From Novosphingobium sp. (lineage in GTDB: Bacteria; Pseudomonadota; Alphaproteobacteria; Sphingomonadales; Sphingomonadaceae): a stretch of DNA of 64,000 nucleotides. The stretch is taken from the NCBI RefSeq assembly GCF_025351285.1, contig NZ_JANXWG010000150.1, positions 1 through 64,000 of the forward strand, read 5' to 3'. Positions 19,277 to 29,088 of the stretch are shown here, piece after piece. Under the pieces are notes generated by a model. It was not told where the DNA came from. It searched no databases and saw nothing but the letters and a program-made list of their open reading frames with translations. The translations under genes and the position numbers were made by a program. The number at the start of each line of letters is the position of its first letter. The first letter of the stretch is position 1.

Positions 19277-20254
19277 TCAGTTGATCTTGACCTTGAAGGT
19301 AACGGTCTTGTCCGAGGCGCCGCCGGTCACGTTGCCGAGAGCGACATCGATTCCCGAAGCACCGGCCGTGCCCGAGTCACCATCTGTTGCGTCGGTCAGC
19401 GCTGTGCCGTTGAGCGTGAGCGTGCCGGCCTGGTAAGTCGTGCTGGCGGGGATGATGTCGGCCACGTGCACGCCTTCGGCAGTGCCCGACCCGGTTACAT
19501 GCGCGACAATCGTGTAAGTGACGGTGGCGCCCGGAACCGGCGACGTGCCAGCGAACTGGTCGACGATGGCAGCCGACTTGGTGAGAGACACAGTGGCGAG
19601 GCTGGCGATCAGGCTGTCGAGTGCGCTTTGCGTGGCGTGTGAACTGCCGACAACCGCATCGCTGCCGCCTTGGCCCTTGCCGGCAAAGACCGTGCCCGGG
19701 GTGCCTGAACCGATCGCGGAAGTCGCGGTCAGCTTGACCTGGCTGGCCTGCGCGTCGGTTGCACCTGCAGGCAGCGACACGATCACGAAAACCTTGATCG
19801 ATCCGTCTTCGGCGATCGGCGAACTGGCCGCGCCGGATGCCACCAGCGTATCGGTGCCGGGGGTGTAAACGCCGTTGCCGTCGGTATCGAGGTAGACGCC
19901 CTGGATCACGCCGTTGAAGCTGTTGCCCGAAACGGCGGGATCGGCGGTCAGGTTGAAGCTGTCGGTGCCGTTGCCGGTGTTGGTGATCGAGTAAGTCAGG
20001 ACCGCGGCGGTCGACGTCGCGGTGACAGGAGAGCTGTTCAAACCGGCAACGGCGACATCGAGCAACTGATCGACTTTGACGCTGACGGTGTTCGATGAGA
20101 CATTCCCGGTAGACGTACCGGTGTTGTAAGTCGCGGTCGCGGTGTTCTGGATCAGCGTGCCGGCGGCGACGCCGGCGGCATGCGCAGAACCGGCCATGCC
20201 GGTGATTGACAGGGCCAGCGAGCTGGCGGCGAGCAGGGTTTTGGCGTTCCTCAT
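19277..20254 (-). CDS. Exported DUF11-like repeat protein, first gene of the surface operon
   Basis: The 325-residue product begins with a signal peptide (MRNAKTLLAASSLALSITGM, ending GSAHAA) and then GVAAGTLIQNTATATYNTGT, parallel to the opening of the 17690 gene product (TQAGSTITNTVSVNYQVGG), so the two are probably paralogues. A C-terminal DUF11-like module has SPVPGATVTYTIVAHVTGSG and ends TVTFKVKIN. The start at 20254 was chosen from the signal peptide and the AAAGGG upstream; an in-frame start at 20299 would mask it. It leads the run of four genes, and a 650-base region upstream probably holds the promoter. Confidence 0.7.
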   Translation of the reverse strand: MRNAKTLLAASSLALSITGMAGSAHAAGVAAGTLIQNTATATYNTGTSTGNVSSNTVSVKVDQLLDVAVAGLNSSPVTATSTAAVLTYSITNTGNGTDSFNLTADPAVSGNSFNGVIQGVYLDTDGNGVYTPGTDTLVASGAASSPIAEDGSIKVFVIVSLPAGATDAQASQVKLTATSAIGSGTPGTVFAGKGQGGSDAVVGSSHATQSALDSLIASLATVSLTKSAAIVDQFAGTSPVPGATVTYTIVAHVTGSGTAEGVHVADIIPASTTYQAGTLTLNGTALTDATDGDSGTAGASGIDVALGNVTGGASDKTVTFKVKIN

Positions 20255-20399
20255 GACGCCCTTTGTATGACAAGGCCGGTTACTAAACCGTTCACGCACC
20301 CGTAGTTTCCCTTATTGGGCGCAGGGAATCAGCCAATCCGTTGCCGAAAAAAGGTGAATCACCCATTGGAGTCGCAAACCATTGCAGATCAAAGATTAT

Positions 20400-20420
20400 G
20401 CAGTGATATTTTAGCACTGC
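20400..20420. promoter_or_regulatory. Short inverted repeat upstream of the DUF11 operon
   Basis: GCAGTG (20400-20405) and CACTGC (20415-20420) form 6-base arms around an AT-only-centred 9-base spacer, about 150 bases before the first gene. It could be a regulator-binding site; no factor is known. Confidence 0.3.
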
Positions 20421-20431
20421 GCGTGCAATCA

Positions 20432-20455
20432 AGAGATTCAGAAGCCTGAATCTCT
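20432..20455. promoter_or_regulatory. Perfect 10-bp hairpin upstream of the DUF11 operon
   Basis: AGAGATTCAG (20432-20441) pairs perfectly with CTGAATCTCT (20446-20455) around a 4-base loop. No T-run follows on either strand, so it is more likely an operator or leader RNA hairpin than a terminator. Confidence 0.4.
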
Positions 20456-20841
20456 CGCTGTGGGGGCAAAATTCACCCTGCTACAATGCAAGCAGTCGAT
20501 GCTGGGATGGCGGGCAAATTGCTCGCGCGCGCAAGCGTGGGTGACCAGATCACGGCAAAATGGCCTGGTGATTTTGCGAGGGCGGCAGGCCGTACGGGGA
20601 GTCTTTTGAAAGCCCCGTCCAAAGCGACTGCGCAATGGCAGGCGCTTCACCACCTTGTGTCGGCATTTTCGGCGCCTGGCAAAACGCAGGCGGCTGCACG
20701 ACACATTCGCGCGCAGGTTTATCTGCTGAACAATATCAATTACGACGTTTAATATCTTGAATTATAACGCTAATTGCCAATCTTGCATGTCGAGTCCGGT
20801 GTTGCCGAATGCCCGATTGTCATACTTCGCTTCAAACGAAA

Positions 20842-20866
20842 ACGCCGGGGCTTTGGGCCCCGGCGT
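20842..20866 (-). terminator. Rho-independent terminator of the TonB-receptor gene
   Basis: Ten-base perfect arms (20842-20851 and 20857-20866) with a 5-base loop are followed on the minus strand by TTTTCGTTTG, about 40 bases after the receptor stop codon. This is a classic intrinsic terminator. Confidence 0.85.
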
Positions 20867-20908
20867 CCGTAGTTTTCAAACATCACCCGCCACGTGCGGG
20901 CGCCGGCA

Positions 20909-23899
20909 TCAGAACCTGAAGCCGGCCGCAATGCCGTAGCGGCGCGGTTCGAGGGTGAAGACGTTGGTGTAGTTGCCCGACGATTGGTCGGTCACGTATT
21001 GACCGGTGATGCCGGCATCGTTTGTAATGTTCTGGATATAACCGCGCACGAAGAAGCGCTTGTCGGGCGCGTCGAACTGGATCTGCGCGTTGAGCTGCGT
21101 GTAGCTCGGGATGCGGTTCACGTTGCCGTTGAAAATGCTGCCATATGACGATCCTGTCAGGATTACGTCGAAGCGCGGCGTGACCGAGTAACCGCCGCCG
21201 AGCGCAAATTCATACTGTGCGCCAGCCGAAGCCTTGTAGTTTGGTGCACCTGGCAACTGATTGCCCTTGATGTTGACCGGGATACCCGACGAAAACACCG
21301 TCACGCCACCGAAGCCTGCACCAACCGTCGGCGCAAGTGCAGTCAACACGCTGCAAACGCTGAATGCGCCCGTCGAGTTGATGCCGCCGTCTGCCGGGAA
21401 CGCTGTGGTGCCCTGAAGCCCTGCACCAGGCTTGAGACCAGGGATCGACCCAGCGTTGATCAAGGCATTTGCGGTGTTCACGAAGCCATTGACACCCGCG
21501 ACATTGCCCGCGGTGTTCGCTGCGACCGCGCAGTTCGCACCGTTGGTGATGTCCTTGATGATCACCGCGTCCGACTTGCCAGCGCCGAAGTCGCGCGGGT
21601 TGGCCAGGAACTTGTCCTGCGACACCGAGGTGTGCAGATAGCTTGCCCCGATGTTGACGGTCATTTCGCGGACGGGATGCATGACCACTTCGAGTTCAGC
21701 GCCGTAGATATTGGCGCCAACGTTATCGTTGACCGACGTCCGTGCAACGATCCGCGAGAGCTGCAGATTGCTGTATTTGTAGTAGAATGCCGTCAGGTTC
21801 AGTTGCAACTGCCCATGACCGAAGCTGTTTTTCGATCCGATTTCAACCGCGTCGACCGCTTCTGGGGCAAACGAATCCGATACTGCGAAGATCGGCGACA
21901 GCGGCGGATTGATGCCGCCCGACTTGTAGCCGCGCGAGTACGAGATGTAGACCAGGTGATCACGCGACAACTGGAAATCGAGCACTGCCCGACCGGTTAC
22001 GCGACCCGTGCTGACCGTCCTGATCTGGAAGGCGTCGCAGCCCGGAACCGATCCGACTGCACCGACCGGAGAGCCGGGAGCGCAAGCCGTTGCCGCATCC
22101 GCATCGAACTGCGCGCCAAACGGCGATGCGAACGTGTTTGCCGCACCGTTGGGGACCAGGAAGCTGGCCAGGGTTGTTCGTGCAGTGACCGCTTTCTTGT
22201 CGTGATTGTACCGCACGCCAAGGGTCAGCTTCAACTTGTCGCTGAACTTGTAGTTGCCTTCGGCGAAAATACCGTACGAATTCAAGGAGAAATCAGTGGT
22301 ATTGTTGCGATAGGTCGGCGTGCCCAGGTAGGATGGCGGAAGGCCCGCGCCCAGTGCGCTGAGCGCACCAACCACGCTGGTGAAATAATCGATGCCGAAG
22401 CCATCGACGTAGTAGCTGTTTTCGCTGTTTTTCAGGTGGGCGTAGATGCCGCCCAGCAAGAAGTTGAACGGGCCGTCCCACTTCGAAGACAGGATGCCTT
22501 CTGCCGAATAGCTGGTGTCGTAATTGACCGAGCGGTCAAATCCGAGAATGTTCTGCGAGCAGACCGAATTCCCGCCGTGGATGCCGGTCCCGGTCGGTTC
22601 AGCAGCGGACGTGCAAAGCACGCCGGCCGGGCCATTGGGAATGAGTGCGGCTGCAGCCGGTGCAAGATAGCTCCCGAGCGCCGCACCGCCGCCGCCTCCA
22701 GCGAGGAATGCGAGCGTATTGAGCGCTGGCTGAATCAACGCACGGTTCTGAAGCGAGCCATTATAATCCTGCGAAGAATCAACGGCTACGTTCTGATAGT
22801 TGCCTTGAACTTTGAGGGACAGGCCACCTCCGAAGCGCTGCTCGATCGAACCCTGGATGATCGTTTCACGTGTGAAATAACGGGGATCGTAAGGTGTGTT
22901 GACCGAACGCGGGTCGCTCGAATTGAGGGCGCCGGCGAAGGTATTCGTTCCGTAGACGCTGCCCAATGCCAGCGATGTTGGCAGGCCTTGCGTTGCGAAG
23001 AATTCCTTCGACGTGAGCACTCCCACGAATGTCGAGTTGAAGTTGGTTACGCCGTTCGGGGTTGTCGCGGCCAGGCAACCAAGGATACCCGTCGGATCGG
23101 GTTGGCACGCCTGCTTCTGGCTGCGGAGGCGGCTGTCGCGTTCATGAAAATACTGGCCCATCAGATCGATGGTGGTATCCGACGTCGGTTCCCACCGCAG
23201 CGAACCACGGAAGCCGTATTCATTGCGATTGTCGATCTTGGTATTCAGCAAGGTGTTGGTCGTGTAGCCATCACGCTTCAGGTAGAAACCTGCGACACGC
23301 ACCGCCAGGGTGTTGGTCAACGGGATGTTGATGACACCCTTGACCTTCTTCGAGTTGTAATTGCCGTACTCACCTTCAGCCGAGACGCTGATCTTGCTCA
23401 TGTCCGGCTTGGCGGTGATGAAATCGACCACGCCCGAAGTTGCGTTGCGGCCAAACAGCGTTCCCTGCGGTCCGCGCAAAACTTCGATCTGGCTGATATC
23501 GTAGAATTCGGTTTCAAACAGGCGCGTTGCAAAAAGCGGCGCATCGTTGAGGTGGATGGCGGTTGCGCTGTCGCATGTCACGCCGACGCAAAGATCGCCG
23601 ATCCCGCGGATGGTGAAGCTGGAGCCGGTGAAGTTGCCCTTGGTGAAAGTCACGTTGGGCAGCGTCAGCTGGAGATCGCTGGTGTTCTTGATCTGCTGCT
23701 TTTCGATCGCTTCACTGCTGAAGGCGCTGATCGCGATCGGCACATCCTGCAGCCGTTCGTTCGAACGCTGCGCAGTCACGATGATCGGAGCTTCTTCGCT
23801 CGTCGCCGGCACCGCATCGGCGGGCGCATTCTGTGCGAACGCAGGAAACGAAATGGCGCCAGCGAAAACGCTAGCGAGCAAAATGAGCTTGCCCCTCAT
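20909..23899 (-). CDS. Large TonB-dependent outer-membrane receptor
   Basis: The 996-residue precursor has a signal peptide (MRGKLILLASVFAGAISFPA, then FAQ). A TonB-box-like APIIVTAQRSNERLQDVPIA follows, then the plug with FTIRGIGD and VEVLRGPQGTLFGRNATSG-type sequence (here IEVLRGPQGTLFGRNA). The long barrel includes YISYSRGYKSGGINPPL and ends RRYGIAAGFRF with the usual terminal aromatic residue. This is the sphingomonad form of receptor linked to uptake of large or aromatic substrates. The start at 23899 begins the signal peptide. It lies downstream of a phosphotransferase gene on the same strand, and its own terminator is at 20842. Ligand unknown. Confidence 0.92.
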   Translation of the reverse strand: MRGKLILLASVFAGAISFPAFAQNAPADAVPATSEEAPIIVTAQRSNERLQDVPIAISAFSSEAIEKQQIKNTSDLQLTLPNVTFTKGNFTGSSFTIRGIGDLCVGVTCDSATAIHLNDAPLFATRLFETEFYDISQIEVLRGPQGTLFGRNATSGVVDFITAKPDMSKISVSAEGEYGNYNSKKVKGVINIPLTNTLAVRVAGFYLKRDGYTTNTLLNTKIDNRNEYGFRGSLRWEPTSDTTIDLMGQYFHERDSRLRSQKQACQPDPTGILGCLAATTPNGVTNFNSTFVGVLTSKEFFATQGLPTSLALGSVYGTNTFAGALNSSDPRSVNTPYDPRYFTRETIIQGSIEQRFGGGLSLKVQGNYQNVAVDSSQDYNGSLQNRALIQPALNTLAFLAGGGGGAALGSYLAPAAAALIPNGPAGVLCTSAAEPTGTGIHGGNSVCSQNILGFDRSVNYDTSYSAEGILSSKWDGPFNFLLGGIYAHLKNSENSYYVDGFGIDYFTSVVGALSALGAGLPPSYLGTPTYRNNTTDFSLNSYGIFAEGNYKFSDKLKLTLGVRYNHDKKAVTARTTLASFLVPNGAANTFASPFGAQFDADAATACAPGSPVGAVGSVPGCDAFQIRTVSTGRVTGRAVLDFQLSRDHLVYISYSRGYKSGGINPPLSPIFAVSDSFAPEAVDAVEIGSKNSFGHGQLQLNLTAFYYKYSNLQLSRIVARTSVNDNVGANIYGAELEVVMHPVREMTVNIGASYLHTSVSQDKFLANPRDFGAGKSDAVIIKDITNGANCAVAANTAGNVAGVNGFVNTANALINAGSIPGLKPGAGLQGTTAFPADGGINSTGAFSVCSVLTALAPTVGAGFGGVTVFSSGIPVNIKGNQLPGAPNYKASAGAQYEFALGGGYSVTPRFDVILTGSSYGSIFNGNVNRIPSYTQLNAQIQFDAPDKRFFVRGYIQNITNDAGITGQYVTDQSSGNYTNVFTLEPRRYGIAAGFRF

Positions 23900-24104
23900 A
23901 TCAAAAAACCTCTCTCTCAGCGGGGCCAATCATTCGCGGGCCTCCGAGACGACAAGACATATCTCTGGCAAGGCCTTGTCAATGCCCAATTCGCGAACTT
24001 CGTGTTCCGTAGCGGAAAGAGATGCCAGGGCGTTGCATGCAGACAACAGGCAAAGCCGAATCGCCGCTTGCTGAAAATACTTTCCGTTTGATTCTCGGAA
24101 CATG

Positions 24105-24122
24105 TTCACATTTTAATGTGAA
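24105..24122. promoter_or_regulatory. Palindrome upstream of the TonB receptor gene
   Basis: TTCACATTTTAATGTGAA has perfect 8-base arms with a TT centre, about 205 bases before the receptor start. It resembles a dimeric-repressor operator; the cognate factor is unknown. Apart from this palindrome the stretch 23900-24222 shows no gene. Confidence 0.4.
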
Positions 24123-24222
24123 TTGCCGGTGGTGCGCGGCAGAATTTTGCGAATCCGGTAGTCGCGCGATTGGCTTGGCATCTGCCGGCCGATGCAGATT
24201 CGGCGCTTGCCAAAGGACGCGT

Positions 24223-25311
24223 TCAGGGATTGCGGGCCTTGTGCTTCAGCAACCCCAGGCTGTCGTGATCAAGAGCCAGTTCGCACGCACCCCGCGCCAT
24301 CGACAGGAAGTTCTCATCGCCACGATCGGTTCGGACCACATTGGCCGAACTGAATACGGCGGTCGATACCCCGTGCAGTGCGCCAATGCGGTATTGGTCC
24401 ATGAGGTCACGCGGAGCCAGCCGAACGTTGCGCAGCGCCATTGCTTCGGCGTACAACGCCAGCAATTCTTCCTCGTGTGGACGGCGAAGCGCGCTGCCAA
24501 CGCCGCACCCGAGGAAATAGCCTATATCGGTAGGACCATCGCCGATCGCCACGGTTTGCCAATCGAGCACGGCGATCGGTTCGGCGCCGCCCTTGATGTC
24601 GAAAAGCATATTATCGAGCCGAAAGTCACCGTGAACAAGGCACGGCGCCTCGGGTTGACGCGCGAACCAAAGCTCTGCGTGATTCGCCAGACCTTCGCAG
24701 ATTTCCATCAACTCCGGCGCGAGCAGATCGCTGTATCGTTCGCGGAACACGGCTTGTGCCTGGGGGTAAAGCGCCATCAGTTGCGCGCCGAGATCCGCGC
24801 GCGGTTGCAGCCACTGAGCGGAGAGAAGGTCAGAATTGCCGCGGCTTGGAGCGTGAAACGCTGCTGCCTCGACAATCGCAGCGCGTGCATCTTCGAGTGT
24901 ACAACCTGCCAATTGATTGCCGCCGCGCGCCGGCCCCAGATCTTCGAACAAAATCAGGAATTCATCACCTTGCGCGGAGATCGCGGTGCCGATTGGAGTT
25001 GGAACACGCACCTCAAGATGACGAGCAAGTTCTTGATAAAATCCGACTTCCTTCCGGTAAAGCTGAAAGCTGGCCGCAGTCGCGCGGCTGGTCGGGTCGG
25101 GCGATGGCAACTTGATGACCAGCGTTGCCGGACCGGCATGACCCGCCCGATAGGACAGCGTCAGCCGAACGCTGTCACCCACCTGCCCTGTACCGAACCG
25201 CTGCCATCCAAAGCTTTCGACGGCGTCTGCAGCAGCAATGCCCTGGCCGCAAAGCTGCGCGTTCAACCACCCGATCGAGATCGCTTCGGGCGTAGTCGGA
25301 AATTCAGCCAT
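24223..25311 (-). CDS. Phosphotransferase family protein (APH/choline kinase fold)
   Basis: A 362-residue cytoplasmic protein with the aminoglycoside-phosphotransferase/ecdysteroid-kinase fold. The catalytic loop HGDFRLDNMLFD lies near residue 225 and the metal-binding Asp in VLDWQTVAIGDGPTDIGYFLG near 248. An N-terminal lobe contains LVIKLPSPDPTSR, likely the ATP-side Lys strand. Homologues phosphorylate small hydroxyl compounds or act in acyl-CoA catabolism; the substrate is unknown. The ATG at 25311 follows GAGAG and was preferred to that at 25326. It is upstream of, and co-directional with, the TonB receptor but 323 bases apart. Confidence 0.83.
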   Translation of the reverse strand: MAEFPTTPEAISIGWLNAQLCGQGIAAADAVESFGWQRFGTGQVGDSVRLTLSYRAGHAGPATLVIKLPSPDPTSRATAASFQLYRKEVGFYQELARHLEVRVPTPIGTAISAQGDEFLILFEDLGPARGGNQLAGCTLEDARAAIVEAAAFHAPSRGNSDLLSAQWLQPRADLGAQLMALYPQAQAVFRERYSDLLAPELMEICEGLANHAELWFARQPEAPCLVHGDFRLDNMLFDIKGGAEPIAVLDWQTVAIGDGPTDIGYFLGCGVGSALRRPHEEELLALYAEAMALRNVRLAPRDLMDQYRIGALHGVSTAVFSSANVVRTDRGDENFLSMARGACELALDHDSLGLLKHKARNP

Positions 25312-25443
25312 CGTGTCTCTCACCATTCGCCCCGCTTTTATTGTGGCTGCGGAGTTGGGGGAACCTTATCCACCTGCACGCGGTTGTCATGTCATTAGGA
25401 CAACGGTTGCCCACCCTGGAAAGCCACCGTCGGAAAGAATTCG

Positions 25444-25740
25444 ATGAACGGACCGATCGAGTGGTTTGCACCGTTTGGTGCGATCATTGCGGCCGGCCTC
25501 CTGGCAGCAGACCTGGGGCGCCGCTGGACCGGCATCGGATTTCGGGTGTTCGTGGTGGTGTCGGTAGCCTGGATTTTATCGGGAACGATCAACCACACCA
25601 TGCCGATTGTCGTTCAAAACGGCATTCTTCTGCTGATCAACGCCTGGGGGGTCTGGCAATTCCTGATCAATCCAAAGAAGAAAAAAGAGATCGAGCAGGC
25701 GGAGCAGATCGAGCAGCAAGCCCGGCAAGAGGTTTCATGA
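25444..25740 (+). CDS. Small inner-membrane protein with charged tail
   Basis: The 98-residue product has about three hydrophobic segments (FAPFGAIIAAGLLAADLG, FRVFVVVSVAWILSGTIN, NGILLLINAWGVWQFLI). A strongly charged C-terminal helix follows (NPKKKKEIEQAEQIEQQARQ). GGAAAG precedes the ATG by six bases. No family is recognised. It is probably an inner-membrane protein with a cytoplasmic coiled tail, transcribed alone or with the next small gene. Confidence 0.6.
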   Translation: MNGPIEWFAPFGAIIAAGLLAADLGRRWTGIGFRVFVVVSVAWILSGTINHTMPIVVQNGILLLINAWGVWQFLINPKKKKEIEQAEQIEQQARQEVS

Positions 25741-25889
25741 TGGCTCCGGATTCGCTCCGAACCCGACCCGAAACCCGGCGAATGACGCTGAAATAGGTAG
25801 TGATCCGAGTGTGCACCGAACGAGAGCCATCAGATGATCACATTAAGCTCCACGCATACGAAACATATGCCCGCGCGAGGATGACCCTC

Positions 25890-26093
25890 ATGATCAATGC
25901 CCAAAACCCGATCAACGGCCTGATAGCAGATCTTGAAGAGTGCCTGAGTCGCATCGACGGAACGGGCCAGGCGCTTGCCGGCGCGCATCTTTCATCGGCG
26001 ATCGACAGCCTCAAGGCGGCGATGATCAATGGCCCACCTGTGGCAACTGCCTCCAGCGATCGCTGCAAGGCGAAACCGCTCACCTTTCACTAG
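25890..26093 (+). CDS. Small hypothetical protein
   Basis: A 67-residue soluble product, MINAQNPINGLIADLEECLS followed by RIDGTGQALAGAHLSSAIDS, looks like two helices and a disordered tail ending KPLTFH. The ATG at 25890 has GAGG nine bases upstream; a GTG at 25800 would add 30 residues that look less natural. The pattern 'leucine-rich short helix pair with ID...L' is reminiscent of small regulatory proteins, but no assignment is made. It converges with enolase. Confidence 0.5.
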   Translation: MINAQNPINGLIADLEECLSRIDGTGQALAGAHLSSAIDSLKAAMINGPPVATASSDRCKAKPLTFH

Positions 26094-26136
26094 GCCGCGC
26101 TTGATCGACGGTGATTCGGACCCGGCTGCCCTCCCG

Positions 26137-27555
<1,419 letters not shown>

Positions 27556-27687
27556 CTATGGTTGGCGCCGCGCATCACAAATGGGGCCATCTCGACGGGA
27601 CCGATTTTTGCCTTCTGCCGCGTGCCTGATCTTTGGACGCGCGGTGCTGCAACGTTCCAGTCGTTTATTGAAGGAAGGAATTCTAGC

Positions 27688-28218
27688 ATGTCGGATTCAG
27701 AAGGCACCAAGGACGAGACTGTATCGACCAACACCGGCGATTCGGGGGCCGCAGAGGCCAAGAGCCGCTTCAATAAGGCGATCGAGGAAGCCAAGGCCGG
27801 CGTGGCCGCGCTCAAGGACGAAGCGCTCGAGCGTGGTGATGCCTACAAGACGCAGGCAACGGCCAAGGCCCAGGATTGGCAGGGCGAAGCCAAGACTTAC
27901 GTCGACCAAGCGAAGGTCAAGGCAACTGCACTCGCCGTCGACGGCAAGGCGCGCGCGAGCGGTGCGCTCGGGACGGTAGGCAAGACGATCAACGAAACCG
28001 CCGGAACTATCGATGAAAAGCTCGGCGTCCAATACGGCGACTATGCCCGTACAGCCGCCAAATCGTTGCAGGACGTGGCAACGAAGCTGGACGAAAAAGA
28101 CCTCGGTGAACTGGGCGAAGACGTGCGGACGTTCGTTCGCAAGAGCCCTGGCACCGCGATCGGCATCGCGGCCGTGGCCGGTTTTTTCATCGCGCGGCTG
28201 TTGCGTAGCGCCGATTGA
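27688..28218 (+). CDS. DUF883/YqjD-like membrane-anchored protein
   Basis: The 176-residue product has an acidic N-terminus (MSDSEGTKDETVSTNTGDSG), a long Ala/Lys/Glu amphipathic helical region, and a C-terminal hydrophobic anchor FVRKSPGTAIGIAAVAGFFI ending ARLLRS. That ending is typical of DUF883 (ElaB/YqjD) proteins; in E. coli such proteins are tail-anchored, stationary-phase-induced and ribosome-binding. A strong AAGGAAGGA lies before the ATG at 27688. It heads a cluster of membrane-anchored stress-type proteins and is followed by a large hairpin at 28234. Confidence 0.75.
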   Translation: MSDSEGTKDETVSTNTGDSGAAEAKSRFNKAIEEAKAGVAALKDEALERGDAYKTQATAKAQDWQGEAKTYVDQAKVKATALAVDGKARASGALGTVGKTINETAGTIDEKLGVQYGDYARTAAKSLQDVATKLDEKDLGELGEDVRTFVRKSPGTAIGIAAVAGFFIARLLRSAD

Positions 28219-28233
28219 GCAGATCGTGTGTGT

Positions 28234-28268
28234 GGTTCCCGGCGCGAGCAAGCCTTGCGCCGGGAACC
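28234..28268 (+). terminator. Hairpin after the DUF883 gene
   Basis: GGTTCCCGGCGC (28234-28245) pairs perfectly with GCGCCGGGAACC (28257-28268) around an 11-base loop, 15 bases after the stop. Only TT follows, so it may be a partial terminator or a processing site separating the first gene from the next three. Confidence 0.6.
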
Positions 28269-28290
28269 TTGCGATCCAAACGTGCGCCTA

Positions 28291-28328
28291 GCGTGATCAA
28301 GTCAAACCCAGGCGTGATCAAGTCAAAC
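28291..28328. repeat. Two 17-bp direct repeats spaced 21 bp, upstream of the holin-X-like gene
   Basis: GCGTGATCAAGTCAAAC occurs at 28291-28307 and again identically at 28312-28328, a 21-base period equal to two helical turns. The second copy ends 37 bases before the next start codon. The spacing suits two regulator molecules on one face of the DNA. Confidence 0.7.
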
Positions 28329-28365
28329 ATTGACAGCCTGCCGTTCCAGCAACCACGACCAGACC

Positions 28366-28752
28366 ATGCGAAAGCCTGATCCCCTGCCCCAATCACAATC
28401 CCCGGCCGAAGATTCGGACCAGACGCTGTTTGGTTCGATCGGCAATCTGATCGAAGACGGGCATACGCTGCTCGAAACCGAATTGGATTATCAGCGCAAG
28501 CGCCTGAATTACGGGCTTGCGCGAAGCAAGGGTATCATCGGGCTGGTCCTGCTGGGGCTGGCCTTGCTGTTTTTCGCACTGATGGCGCTGATTGTCGGGC
28601 TGCTGCTTGCTCTGGCGCCGTTGCTGACGGCCTGGGGGGCGCTTGCGGCAGTGTTCGGCGGCATCGTGGTTGCGGCCGGTTCGAGCTTCGCTGTCGCTGC
28701 GATCAAGTTCCGCAAGACCAAGGCCGTGATATTAGGGACGGATAAGTCATGA
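28366..28752 (+). CDS. Phage holin family / YqjE-like membrane protein (holin-X type)
   Basis: The 128-residue product has a hydrophilic N-terminus (MRKPDPLPQSQSPAEDSDQT), an amphipathic helix (GNLIEDGHTLLETELDYQRK), and two strongly hydrophobic segments (GLVLLGLALLFFALMALIVG and LAAVFGGIVVAAGSSFAVAA). A basic tail follows. This layout matches the Actinobacterial holin-X/YqjE group, which accompanies YqjD-like genes and is not a true phage holin. Its stop overlaps the next start (ATGA). Paired 17-bp direct repeats lie just upstream. Confidence 0.72.
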   Translation: MRKPDPLPQSQSPAEDSDQTLFGSIGNLIEDGHTLLETELDYQRKRLNYGLARSKGIIGLVLLGLALLFFALMALIVGLLLALAPLLTAWGALAAVFGGIVVAAGSSFAVAAIKFRKTKAVILGTDKS

Positions 28753-29072
28753 GCGTCAAGCCTGGCGATATCGCGGCTGCGCGCGACTTGCGAGACGAAG
28801 CTCGTGCCATCGTCACCAAAAATTTCAGCGAAGCTCGATCTGATCTCTCTCCACAGACAATCACCAAGACAATCAAGAACAAGGCATCGAACGAAGCGAT
28901 GCATCTGCTCGATGAAACCCGTGCCGTCGTCGCCGAGAACAAGTTTGTGATCGGCGGAACCATCGTGGCGCTTACGGCCTGGTTCGCGAAAAAACCGCTG
29001 ATCGTGGCATTGCGCCGCGTTCCCCTGCCAAGGAAACTGGTGCCAAAGAAGCTGGAACGGCTTTGGCCTTAG
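28749..29072 (+). CDS. Membrane-anchored hypothetical protein of the YqjD/YqjE-like cluster
   Basis: The 107-residue product has an N-terminal charged helix (RDLRDEARAIVTKNFSEARS), an Asn/Lys/Thr-rich segment (QTITKTIKNKASNEAMHLLD) and a single hydrophobic stretch (NKFVIGGTIVALTAWFAKKP). The C-terminus is very basic (RRVPLPRKLVPKKLERLWP). The helical repeat recalls DUF3618-like proteins, but I do not recognise it firmly. Its ATG overlaps the stop of the YqjE-like gene, so translation is coupled. It is probably an inner-membrane protein. Confidence 0.6.
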   Translation: MSVKPGDIAAARDLRDEARAIVTKNFSEARSDLSPQTITKTIKNKASNEAMHLLDETRAVVAENKFVIGGTIVALTAWFAKKPLIVALRRVPLPRKLVPKKLERLWP

Positions 29073-29088
29073 CTCGTTAGGTAATCCT

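Larger units (their letters stand above)
20255..20908. other. Intergenic region upstream of the DUF11 operon
   Basis: No convincing gene is seen in this 654-base stretch. It is visibly AT-richer than its surroundings in the middle part. It holds two inverted repeats (20400-20420 and 20432-20455) and the terminator of the downstream TonB receptor gene (20842-20866). The operon promoter is expected here but no clear -35/-10 pair was identified. Confidence 0.6.

Noticed and set aside
20486..20752. An 88-codon open frame on the + strand (MQAVDAGMAGKLLARASVGD...)
   Set aside because: No Shine-Dalgarno sequence, no family resemblance, and it lies in an AT-richer intergenic region; a chance frame is likelier.
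21632..24091. An 819-codon open frame antisense to the large TonB receptor
   Set aside because: Cys/Arg/Gln-rich composition without domains; typical mirror frame of a GC-rich gene.
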